Source of the DNA: UBA11704 sp964491805
GTDB lineage: Bacteria; Patescibacteriota; Minisyncoccia; Phycocordibacterales; UBA5272
Assembly: GCA_964491805.1 (NCBI GenBank)
Contig: CAZBGU010000020.1
Coordinates: 1-14,489 of the forward strand
DNA: 14,489 bases
Reading direction: 5' to 3'
Shown: positions 1 to 5,844 of the stretch, in pieces
Layout of the letters: each line of letters starts with the position of its first letter
Numbering within the stretch: the stretch's first letter is position 1
Notes under the pieces: generated by a model
The model's input: only the letters and a program-made list of their open reading frames with translations
Databases searched by the model: none
Told to the model about the DNA's origin: nothing
Program-made: the position numbers and the translations under genes

Positions 1-289
1 TAAAGTAGTCACCAAAAGACCAGTTCCCCAACATTTCAAAAAAAGTTGTATGTCTATTGTCTCCAACTTCTTCAATATCCTGTGAACGAAAACACTTCTG
101 CGAATCAGCGATTCTCTTCCCAAGTGAATGTGGCTGACCGAGGAGGTACGGAAGCATCGGTTGCATACCTGACCCTGTAAAGAGAGTAGTCGGGTCATTC
201 TCAGGAACAAGCGAAGCAGACGGCACGACCGTGTGACCTTTTGACTGCATATATTCCAAGAATTTTGAACGTATGTGATTGACTGTCAT
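1..289 (-). CDS. alaS: Alanyl-tRNA synthetase, N-terminal part (cut by window edge)
   Basis: The reading frame starts at ATG 289 and stays open for 96 codons to the edge of the window, so only the N-terminal tenth or so of the protein is present. It would charge tRNA-Ala with alanine in the cytoplasm. The class II catalytic core is recognisable: FTGSGMQPMLPYLLG, a tract ending in QKCFRSQDIEEVGD, and HTTFFEMLGNWSFGDYF, which match the AlaS motif 1 region (family signature FFEMLGNFSFGDYF). The frame begins MTVNHIRSKFLEYMQSKGH, the usual AlaS start. No Shine-Dalgarno sequence precedes it; the leader of about 68 nt is A/C/T-rich and poor in G. A TATAAT promoter lies upstream at 364-391. The identification is firm; the partial state is only the window limit. 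Confidence 0.95.
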   Translation of the reverse strand, partial: MTVNHIRSKFLEYMQSKGHTVVPSASLVPENDPTTLFTGSGMQPMLPYLLGQPHSLGKRIADSQKCFRSQDIEEVGDNRHTTFFEMLGNWSFGDYF

Positions 290-363
290 GAAGTGATTGT
301 TGGTAATTAGTTGTTAGTAGTTAAATAGATACATACCGACCCAGCACAAATAATTGTACGCTC

Positions 364-391
364 ATTATACAAATTTAGAACAAAAAGACAA
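364..391 (-). promoter_or_regulatory. Probable sigma-70 promoter of alaS
   Basis: On the minus strand TTGTCT (391-386) and TATAAT (369-364) are separated by 16 nt. The -35 box overlaps the U-rich tail of the preceding terminator, a tight packing that fits a compact genome. The predicted start leaves an mRNA leader of roughly 68 nt. Confidence 0.6.
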
Positions 392-417
392 AAGCACGGT
401 GATGTTACCGCACTTTT
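390..417 (-). terminator. Intrinsic terminator after the Cys-rich small gene
   Basis: On the minus strand an 11-bp stem (arms 417-407 and 400-390) with two G-U wobbles encloses a 6-nt loop and is followed by a T-rich tail. On the plus strand the two wobbles become A-C mismatches, so the hairpin is built for minus-strand transcription. It sits 21 nt after the stop codon at 439, supporting the small gene upstream as a real transcription unit. Confidence 0.65.
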
Positions 418-438
418 GTACTATTCCGGCTTCGACAG

Positions 439-648
439 TTACCTGAACGTTCCACCATTCAAATTACCTGGCAGATCAAACCAGTGAATGTCTGCCATAC
501 ATCCGGAAATCGGAATCACGTGTCCAAGTGATGTGTTGTGATTAGGACAGTGATTACTCACAAGCAGTATGCCGTCTGCTTTTTCAGGCTTCAAACAGCA
601 GCATTCACGGGGACATATGCACAACCAAGAAGCGTGTTCCCGATACAT
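439..648 (-). CDS. Small Cys/His-rich protein of unknown function (69 aa)
   Basis: I do not recognise this family. The frame is open as far as 738, but that stretch contains the terminator of the preceding gene, so I choose ATG 648, which has GGAG six nt upstream. The 69-residue product has Cys at 10, 12, 16, 17, 18, 34 and 50 and His at 5, 33, 37, 43 and 55, clustered in LCICPRECCCLKPE and SNHCPNHN. That spacing suggests a small metal-binding (zinc or iron) or disulfide-rich protein; it has no signal peptide or membrane segment. A TATACT box at 684-679 could be its promoter, and a terminator follows at 390-417, so it appears to be monocistronic. A canonical ribosome-binding site sets it apart from the core genes nearby. 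An out-of-frame artefact remains possible. Confidence 0.5.
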   Translation of the reverse strand: MYREHASWLCICPRECCCLKPEKADGILLVSNHCPNHNTSLGHVIPISGCMADIHWFDLPGNLNGGTFR

Positions 649-704
649 CACAATCTCCAAAAGAGCTGGTACACTTGAAGTATATACACAAAGTTGCCAA
701 TACA

Positions 705-735
705 AAAAGAACGGCACTACAAGCGCCGCTCTTTT
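705..735 (-). terminator. Intrinsic terminator after the Gly/Met-rich secreted protein gene
   Basis: An 11-bp stem AAAAGAGCGGC / GCCGTTCTTTT (minus strand) with one G-U pair and a 9-nt loop ends in a T-run, 33 nt after the stop at 769. It closes the sigma factor-membrane protein-secreted protein block and also works nearly as well in the other direction. Confidence 0.75.
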
Positions 736-768
736 CAAAAGATAGAAGTTTATATGTACGTAACTATA

Positions 769-1236
769 TTAGAGACCAAACCCTCCCATCATGCCCCCGC
801 CAAATCCCCCATGCATGCCACGCTTACCACCAATCTTTGATGTTGCCGCTTTGGCTTGCATTGCAGCTAGTCGCTTATCAGCTTGTGTTTGTGTGATAAC
901 ACCTTTACTAACAAGCGCAGTTAGCTGTGCCTTAGTTTGCTCAAGGGCTTGTGCTTTCATTTTTACTTGTAACTGTTCTTTGGTTATACCTTTTTCAGTT
1001 GCAAGTGTTTGAAAGTTTTTTCCATCCGCCCACGCATTCTTCACTTCATCTACAGTTGCACCGATCAGTGCAGCCTGTTGTGTGAACATAGTAGTCTGTC
1101 GTGTTGCAATTTCATCAGGTGTCGCATTCGCACCCATCATACCGCCACCGAAGCCCATAGCTGATGCTGACATGACTCCTAGAGCTGCGATACTAAGGGC
1201 GCCGAACGCTCCTGCTTTTTTTAATGTGTGTTTCAT
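769..1236 (-). CDS. Secreted Gly/Met-rich protein with helical core
   Basis: The 155-residue product starts MKHTLKKAGAFGALSIAALG and carries a clear signal peptide, with probable cleavage after SASA near residue 26. After a GFGGGMMG segment (28-35), residues 38-130 form a helical domain with two similar stretches (TVDEVKNAWADGKNFQTLATEKGI and later KAQLTALVSKGVITQTQADKRLA). This resembles the DUF2680-like helical repeats of secreted proteins. The tail (136-155) is Gly/Met/His-rich, with GMHGGFGGGMMGGFGL. I infer an exported, possibly metal-binding or chaperone-like envelope protein; the function is unknown. ATG 1236 is chosen over an in-frame TTG at 1251 because it gives a normal signal peptide; neither has a Shine-Dalgarno sequence. 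It lies 195 nt after the membrane protein gene, and that gap holds an imperfect hairpin around 1291-1339 but no other gene. Confidence 0.75.
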   Translation of the reverse strand: MKHTLKKAGAFGALSIAALGVMSASAMGFGGGMMGANATPDEIATRQTTMFTQQAALIGATVDEVKNAWADGKNFQTLATEKGITKEQLQVKMKAQALEQTKAQLTALVSKGVITQTQADKRLAAMQAKAATSKIGGKRGMHGGFGGGMMGGFGL

Positions 1237-1431
1237 AAGTATAAATTGCAAAGTGTTACAAATCGAATAAGATGTTGCTGTGAAGGAGGTTCAGTGATAC
1301 GTAACTGATTATTCGCGCGTAGGTAATCGTGATCACTAGGATAAACATAACTTTAGAAGATCGTCACAATCAATCTAGCATCATGTTCTCTTTCTGCCCC
1401 TTCACTTATTACTACAACACGACACCGAACT

Positions 1432-2223
1432 TTATTTCATCATTCCACCTTGGCTATTTCTGATATAATTTTGATGTATTCCTTCACGATTCATCATATG
1501 ACTATCATGATGCATACGCCCACCAAAAGGAGTCTTCGGTACAGGCCTCAACTCTACAACTATAAACTGCCCACCACTAAATGTTCCGAACACCATCACG
1601 TCATCGCCAATATGTGGCATAAATACTTTACCTCCGTCACCAGTTGTTGTTGAATATGCAACAACAGTATCTCCATCAAAAAGTTCAAGCGTAGTAGAGG
1701 TCGGTGTTGATGCAATCACCTCACCACGCACAATATCAATACCATTATCTGATTTAAATGGTATCGGGCGTTCATACATTCTTTCTATTATGTGCATTTG
1801 ATGTTCTCTCGCGTAACTTCTCAGATAGTCATGAGCACTAGTTTCACTCACAATGTAACTTACAACAACCGCAAGTGATGTGATACTAAGAAGAGTAACT
1901 GCCAGGGGCCGTCTAAATGAAAACGTGTAGTATCTAGAAATAATCTCTATAAGCACAAGAAGTAGGACTGCGCACAGAAGTAGGACTATCGGTATTGCAC
2001 TCAATGCACGGAGCGTTGCCATAACCCCAAAGAATGGCATATACATAAAACCGTAACGAGATAAAACAAATAAGATCAGACTAATCACAAAAATCGCAAG
2101 CAGGAAAGCAAAAACAAGTCCAACAATTCCCGTTACTGAATAAACCACAAATTTCCACCTTGGAATCATCGTGAGATTATTCTTTTTTACTGATTCTAGA
2201 ATTTTTGATTTTAGATTATTCAT
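1432..2223 (-). CDS. Three-helix membrane protein with OB-like external domain; candidate anti-sigma factor
   Basis: The 263-residue protein has a short basic cytoplasmic N-terminus (KILESVKKNNLTMIPRWKF, 7-25). Three hydrophobic segments follow at about 24-56, 76-96 and 106-126. An extracytoplasmic part at 130-230 has its beta-rich section, RGEVIASTPTSTTLELFDGD to FIVVELRPV, reading like the small OB-type DUF5666 fold. The last 30 residues are Met/His/Gly-rich (FGGRMHHDSHMMNREG, ending GGMMK). Its ATG overlaps the stop of the sigma factor gene as ATGA, so the two are translationally coupled. That coupling plus the N-in topology suggests an anti-sigma factor or sensor, but there is no recognisable ZAS or RskA anti-sigma domain, so this is inference. 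A similar N-terminus next to sigma genes is something I recall from Parcubacteria but cannot verify here. Confidence 0.8.
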   Translation of the reverse strand: MNNLKSKILESVKKNNLTMIPRWKFVVYSVTGIVGLVFAFLLAIFVISLILFVLSRYGFMYMPFFGVMATLRALSAIPIVLLLCAVLLLVLIEIISRYYTFSFRRPLAVTLLSITSLAVVVSYIVSETSAHDYLRSYAREHQMHIIERMYERPIPFKSDNGIDIVRGEVIASTPTSTTLELFDGDTVVAYSTTTGDGGKVFMPHIGDDVMVFGTFSGGQFIVVELRPVPKTPFGGRMHHDSHMMNREGIHQNYIRNSQGGMMK

Positions 2224-2792
2224 GATTGGTAATGGCTATCTGTTAACATTTTTTCAAGTGACTCTTTTCCTCGCCGTATACGTACACCAACTGTTGATGT
2301 CGGAATATGAAGGACCTCGGCAATTTCTTGGTATGATAATTCATCATAATAATAGAGGACAAGCACTTCGCGATACTTTGGTGAAATTTTTGAAAGTGAC
2401 ACGTCAAGCAATTCCCTCATCTCACGGTTCAAAGTCTTATCGTCAGCTTCTTCTTTTGCAAACGGATGAGGCAAAAAAATATCAAAATCAATGAACGAAA
2501 CTCTTTCATTCCCTTTCTTCTTAAGATAGGTAACACTTTCATTGTGTGCAATACGATATATCCAACTATTAAAAGAACGAGATGTGTCAAAACTTTTCAA
2601 GTTAACAAACGCCTTAATGAAGACAACTTGAACAATATCTTCCACATCATCTGCATGTTGTGTAAACCGCTTTACGTATCGTGTAAGTTTGTCTGCATAA
2701 CGGTCAATAAGTTCACCAAAAAGATCAGCATTCCCTGATGTAATCAGTCTAACAATTTCTTCATCATGTTTCGTGGATAATTTTTCACTCAT
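2220..2792 (-). CDS. ECF-type RNA polymerase sigma factor
   Basis: The 190-residue protein has the two-domain plan of an extracytoplasmic-function sigma factor. Region 2 covers about 22-92 (core-binding DVEDIVQVVFIKAFVNLKSF, then FNSWIYRIAHNESVTYLKKK for -10 recognition). Region 4 covers about 130-182, with a helix-turn-helix in SYQEIAEVLHIPTSTVGVRI that reads the -35 box. Region 3 is absent, as expected for the class. It would redirect RNA polymerase to a small stress regulon. The start at ATG 2792 is preceded by a weak AGGT and by an extended -10 box (2817-2809). The gene overlaps the downstream membrane protein by 4 nt (ATGA). Sigma genes in this position are normally held inactive by the partner; which signal releases it cannot be read from the sequence. 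Confidence 0.93.
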   Translation of the reverse strand: MSEKLSTKHDEEIVRLITSGNADLFGELIDRYADKLTRYVKRFTQHADDVEDIVQVVFIKAFVNLKSFDTSRSFNSWIYRIAHNESVTYLKKKGNERVSFIDFDIFLPHPFAKEEADDKTLNREMRELLDVSLSKISPKYREVLVLYYYDELSYQEIAEVLHIPTSTVGVRIRRGKESLEKMLTDSHYQS

Positions 2793-2808
2793 TGAATGGC
2801 TTACCTAT

Positions 2809-2817
2809 ATACTACCA
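2809..2817 (-). promoter_or_regulatory. Extended -10 promoter of the ECF sigma operon
   Basis: TGGTAGTAT lies 16 nt before the sigma factor ATG. The same nine bases occur before ychF (4559-4551). No convincing -35 box is visible, as is usual where the TGn extension is present. The predicted leader is about 10 nt. Confidence 0.5.
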
Positions 2818-2947
2818 CCGCAATACTCTTTTTATTTCATTTAATACATTTTGAAAGCCGAGAAACATTTCTAAATTCCGTCTCACACTTGATAAGTATC
2901 AGAAATTATGCCAGTATTACCGTAAACAACTCTTTGGAGTGTCGAGC

Positions 2948-3124
2948 ATGGATAGCAATGTTTTTGTAGGATTCAGCATGCTCATCATGCTTGGAATCGG
3001 AGTATTCCTCTCTCACAGAGGAGTGACAATGACAGGTGAACCGAGATGGTTCCGGATTACCCTGCTCGCTACGTCTCTCACCTTCGCCGGAGGAGCAGTA
3101 CTTCTCTCGGTTAGGCTTCACTAG
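2948..3124 (+). CDS. Small two-helix membrane protein (58 aa), only plus-strand gene
   Basis: I do not recognise a named family. The product, beginning MDSNVFVGFSMLIMLGIGVF, has two hydrophobic segments (about 5-22 and 36-54) joined by a polar hairpin, HRGVTMTGEPRWFR, so it should sit in the cytoplasmic membrane as a helical hairpin. ATG 2948 is preferred over an in-frame GTG at 2939 because GGAG at 2936-2939 is spaced 8 nt from it. Two hairpins directly follow the stop (3132-3170). It is the only convincing plus-strand gene in the window, its codons use more G/C at third positions than neighbouring genes, and it has a standard ribosome-binding site, all of which suggest an acquired gene. A minus-strand frame covers the same bases (2906-3229) but lacks protein-like composition. 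Confidence 0.6.
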   Translation: MDSNVFVGFSMLIMLGIGVFLSHRGVTMTGEPRWFRITLLATSLTFAGGAVLLSVRLH

Positions 3125-3131
3125 AAGCATC

Positions 3132-3170
3132 GACGCGCAATGCGTCAAAAGCCCGCCAACCGCGGGCTTT
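3132..3170 (+). terminator. Tandem hairpins ending the 58-aa gene
   Basis: A short hairpin GACGC/GCGTC (3132-3146) is followed at once by a strong GC-rich one, AAAGCCCGC/GCGGGCTTT with a 5-nt loop (3148-3170). The U-tract after it (TTTGTTAAT) is interrupted, so termination may be partial; the structure could serve either strand. Confidence 0.65.
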
Positions 3171-3250
3171 GTTAATGTAAGTATTACCACAAAACCACGA
3201 AAATCTAACATGTTCACTCCTGTGCTCATAGATGGGACCCGGGCGAGCTA

Positions 3251-3277
3251 GACATGATTGAATTTAAGATTTAAAAA
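3251..3277 (+). repeat. Direct repeat copy 1 (matches inverted end of ychF)
   Basis: This 27-bp segment, starting GACATGATTGAATT and ending in AAAAA, is identical to 3352-3378, 101 bp downstream. Its internal part is the reverse complement of the last six codons and stop of ychF. The similarity extends leftwards imperfectly (GGCGAG-CTA here, GGCGAGGTACT at copy 2). It lies in the 273-bp gene-free stretch between the 58-aa gene and ychF; that stretch otherwise shows only hairpins. Confidence 0.85.
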
Positions 3278-3319
3278 TGACCTTGTGGCAAATACAAACG
3301 AGGAAGTGTGCTAGTAGTT

Positions 3320-3357
3320 CATGTCAGCACCTCGCATTGAGGCGAGGTACTGACATG
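3320..3357. repeat. Long hairpin with 16-bp stem
   Basis: Arms 3320-3335 and 3342-3357 pair over 16 positions around a 6-nt loop. The single non-complementary position (C3328/A3349) becomes a G-U wobble on the minus strand, so selection or origin as a minus-strand RNA structure is possible. The right arm runs into copy 2 of the direct repeat and into the large palindrome. Confidence 0.8.
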
Positions 3358-3378
3358 ATTGAATTTAAGATTTAAAAA
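3352..3378 (+). repeat. Direct repeat copy 2 (matches inverted end of ychF)
   Basis: Second identical copy of the 27-bp segment at 3251-3277. From T3356 onward it forms the left arm of the 62-bp palindrome whose right arm is the end of the ychF gene, so the sequence is present three times within 170 bp, twice in plus and once in minus orientation. Confidence 0.85.
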
Positions 3379-3417
3379 GAGGCCTTAAGGCCTCTTTTTA
3401 AATCTTAAATTCAATCA
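3356..3417 (-). terminator. ychF: 62-bp perfect palindrome acting as ychF terminator
   Basis: Centred between 3386 and 3387, 31 bases on each side are exactly complementary. The core AAAAAGAGGCC-TTAA-GGCCTCTTTTT with a T-run is a normal bidirectional intrinsic terminator right after the ychF stop. The unusual part is that the symmetry continues through the stop codon and the last six codons of ychF. A standard terminator does not need this extension. Confidence 0.85.
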
Positions 3418-4495
3418 CATCTCCATCCTTCACAATATACTCCTTTCCTTCAGTGCGTAACTTCCCTTGTGACTTTGCTTCTGCGAAACTTCCACATGCA
3501 ACAAGATCACCACTCGCGACAACTTCAGCGCGAATGAACTTTTGTTCGAAATCAGAGTGGATAGCTGCTGCCGCAACCGGTGCAGTTGACCCTTTCTTCA
3601 CAGTCCATGCACGAGTCTCCATCTCCCCTGTTGTGAGGTATGTTTCAAGACCAAGAAGATCGTAGCCAGCTTTGATTAAACCGTCGATACCGCTATCATG
3701 TGCACCGAGTTCATTACGCATCTCATCACGTTCTGCCCCTTCAAACTCTTTGAGTTCATCTTCAATCTTCGCATCAACCACAACATAGTGAAATTTATTC
3801 TCGTTAAAGTATGCAACAAGATTTTTGAAACGATCGTCATTCATCTCATCGAGATTCTTACCACCAGACTGCTTGTTGAGTACGTAGAGGAATGGCTTCA
3901 TGGTAATAAGATGAAGCTCCTTTACCAATTTCTTTTCCTCGTCATCAAGAGAAAGTCTGTTCGCAAGTTTTTCTTCTTCAAGATGAACTTTTAGACGCTC
4001 TAGAACACCCTGAAGTTTAATGGCATCTTTATCACCACGCTTCACATCACGCCCAATAGTCTGAATACGCTTCTCAACTGTTTGCATGTCTGCCAAGATG
4101 AGCTCCATATTGATAATCTCGATATCACGAAGTGGATCCACTGTTCCTTCTACGTGAATAAGATCACTGTTTTCATAAATACGCACAACTTCAGCAATAG
4201 CATCAGTTTCACGAATGTGTGAAAGGAACTGATTGCCGAGACCCTGCCCCTCACTTGCGCCCTTCACGAGTCCAGCAATATCTACGAACTCAACAATAGC
4301 GGGAATGATTTTCTTTGAGCCAGAAATCTTTGAGAGCTTCTCAAGTCTTTCATCAGGAACAGGCACCACACCAACAGAAGGGTCAATGGTACAAAATGGG
4401 TAGTTATCAGCTGGCACAGACTTCTTGGTGATAGCGTTAAAGAGCGTTGACTTACCAACGTTAGGGAGGCCGACAATTCCGATAGAAAGAGACAT
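3398..4495 (-). CDS. ychF: Obg-like ribosome-binding ATPase/GTPase YchF
   Basis: The 365-residue protein is a full-length member of the YchF/OLA1 family, which binds ribosomes and hydrolyses ATP in preference to GTP. Visible motifs are the P-loop GLPNVGKST (9-17), the switch II DIAGLVKGASEGQGLGNQFL (72-91), and NKQS (207-210) in place of the G4 NKxD, consistent with altered nucleotide specificity in this family. A helical insertion lies around 130-190. A C-terminal TGS domain starts near 281, with RAWTVKKGSTAP, HSDFEQKFIRAEV and the family ending EGKEYIVKDGDVIEF. It is a single gene after queA, with its own extended -10 promoter and a leader of about 50 nt that is poor in G and has no Shine-Dalgarno sequence. 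Its final codons are duplicated downstream in inverted form. Confidence 0.96.
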   Translation of the reverse strand: MSLSIGIVGLPNVGKSTLFNAITKKSVPADNYPFCTIDPSVGVVPVPDERLEKLSKISGSKKIIPAIVEFVDIAGLVKGASEGQGLGNQFLSHIRETDAIAEVVRIYENSDLIHVEGTVDPLRDIEIINMELILADMQTVEKRIQTIGRDVKRGDKDAIKLQGVLERLKVHLEEEKLANRLSLDDEEKKLVKELHLITMKPFLYVLNKQSGGKNLDEMNDDRFKNLVAYFNENKFHYVVVDAKIEDELKEFEGAERDEMRNELGAHDSGIDGLIKAGYDLLGLETYLTTGEMETRAWTVKKGSTAPVAAAAIHSDFEQKFIRAEVVASGDLVACGSFAEAKSQGKLRTEGKEYIVKDGDVIEFKI

Positions 4496-4550
4496 AGGTA
4501 GTTACTAGTAAATAGTTAATTTGTTAATAGTTGAAATCCAGATACACACT

Positions 4551-4559
4551 ATACTACCA
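4551..4559 (-). promoter_or_regulatory. Extended -10 promoter of ychF
   Basis: TGGTAGTAT, identical to the box before the sigma factor gene, lies 55 nt upstream of the ychF start in the 104-bp gap after queA. No clear -35 box is seen. Confidence 0.5.
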
Positions 4560-4599
4560 TAAAAATATATTTTTGCTCGTAGCTGTTTCTATAAAATGG

Positions 4600-5688
4600 T
4601 TATAGTATAAGCATCGAGTCACCAAAAGAATAGAACATAAAACCTTCTTGCTGTGCGATCGCATAGAGATCAAGAATTCTACGCTTCGCATTTTTATGAA
4701 GAAGGAATGCATCAACAAGCGCCATAAGACTCGACTGAGGAACATGGAAGTTAGTAATGAGATGGTCCACCATTTTGAAATCATGGGGAGGCATAATAAA
4801 CATATTTGTCTCACTGTATATTTCGGAAGGCACATTGTTCAAGATTATGTCTGCACATGACTCAAGTGTTCTTGTTACTGTCGTACCAACGGAGATCACA
4901 GGTTTTGAGATCGTTTTACATTCCTTCAATGTTTCGCATACTGACTCATCTATGTGAAATTTTTCGTAGTGCAGTCGCTTTTCGCGAACATGATGTTCTT
5001 CCACTTCTGCAAATGTCCCTAACCCAACATCAAGTGTAACCTCCACCCTATTTACTCCACGATCATCAAGTGATGCAAAAACAGTATCAGTAAAATGTAG
5101 TGATGCAGTTGGTGCAGCGACAGATTTTTTCTTATCTGCAAAAATTGTCTGATAACGCTTACGGAGTTCATCCTCTTCGATCACCATCTTACCGAGATAA
5201 AATGGCGTCGGTGTTGTACCACACTGCTCAAGCACCATAGGCAAGAGCTCTCTATCAAACTCCGGCTTACAATAAAAACGTTGCTCATTTTGCCTTGTGA
5301 TTGTAAACCAATAGTCACCAAGCAATGAAAGCTTGCGACCGGGAAAAATCTTTTCGTCAACAATAACTGGCATAGCACCGTCATTATCATAGCCCTCATT
5401 CATGAGGACAAGACCGCCTACTTTTCCTCCGGTATCTTTTTTGAAAGTAACACGTGCTGGTATCACTGCTGTGTTATTGAGCGCCATACACGAGTTCTCT
5501 GGAATGTACTTCGCAAGGTTATAAAAATAATCAAAGGTAATTGTGTCTGTCTTAGTATCATAGACAAACAATCTTGAATCATCACGTTTTGTAAGTGGTT
5601 CCTTGCGAATATTCTCTGGAGGGAGATCGTATGCGTACTGTGCAAGTGGATGTTCCTTACCTTTGTTGTATATCGAAAACTTAGACAT
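4600..5688 (-). CDS. queA: S-adenosylmethionine:tRNA ribosyltransferase-isomerase (queuosine synthesis)
   Basis: The 362-residue protein transfers and isomerises the ribosyl part of SAM onto preQ1 in the tRNA wobble position, giving epoxyqueuosine. Family signatures are in order: YDLPPENIRKEPLTKRDDSRL near the N-terminus, ALNNTAVIPAR, the conserved APTASLHFT, VTLDVGLGTFAEV, HYEKFHI, ISVGTTVTRTLES, LITNFHVPQSSLMALVDAF, and the ending FYSFGDSML. I choose ATG 5688 because MSKFSIYNKGKEHPLAQYAYDL fits the family start; in-frame GTGs lie just upstream. A promoter (5732-5704) ends 15 nt before that ATG, leaving almost no leader. The tRNA-guanine transglycosylase partner (tgt) is not in this window. 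Confidence 0.95.
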   Translation of the reverse strand: MSKFSIYNKGKEHPLAQYAYDLPPENIRKEPLTKRDDSRLFVYDTKTDTITFDYFYNLAKYIPENSCMALNNTAVIPARVTFKKDTGGKVGGLVLMNEGYDNDGAMPVIVDEKIFPGRKLSLLGDYWFTITRQNEQRFYCKPEFDRELLPMVLEQCGTTPTPFYLGKMVIEEDELRKRYQTIFADKKKSVAAPTASLHFTDTVFASLDDRGVNRVEVTLDVGLGTFAEVEEHHVREKRLHYEKFHIDESVCETLKECKTISKPVISVGTTVTRTLESCADIILNNVPSEIYSETNMFIMPPHDFKMVDHLITNFHVPQSSLMALVDAFLLHKNAKRRILDLYAIAQQEGFMFYSFGDSMLIL

Positions 5689-5703
5689 AGAAATGTACAC
5701 CAC

Positions 5704-5732
5704 ATTCTACACGAGCAATCTCTATGTAACAA
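5704..5732 (-). promoter_or_regulatory. Sigma-70 promoter of queA
   Basis: TTGTTA (5732-5727) and TAGAAT (5709-5704) are separated by exactly 17 nt on the minus strand. The -10 box ends 15 nt before the chosen ATG, predicting a leader of about 8-9 nt and supporting ATG 5688 over the upstream GTGs. Confidence 0.65.
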
Positions 5733-5844
5733 TACTCAAAAACTGCAGTTTAACTTTTTAAAAGTAACAGTAAGCTTTTATACAATAAAAATAATCCAAA
5801 TAATAATTAGACGCACTATAGTATAAAATTTCATAACTGGTAAT

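Noticed and set aside
649..738. N-terminal extension of the Cys-rich ORF up to ATG 738
   Set aside because: Its first codons are the hairpin terminator of the upstream gene; ATG 648 has a well-spaced GGAG.
1283..1308. AAGGAGGT followed by GTG on the plus strand
   Set aside because: The frame stops after four codons. Read on the minus strand it is an anti-Shine-Dalgarno-like CCTCC, but no structure with the nearby gene start is convincing.
2906..3229. Minus-strand frame of about 100 codons opposite the 58-aa gene, with AGGAG before ATG 3209
   Set aside because: It runs through the strong 3148-3170 hairpin and has a composition unlike a folded protein, while the plus-strand frame has clean membrane helices and its own ribosome site.
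3251..3417. Repeats near ychF as a CRISPR array
   Set aside because: Only two direct copies, a 74-bp spacing, an inverted third copy and no cas genes.
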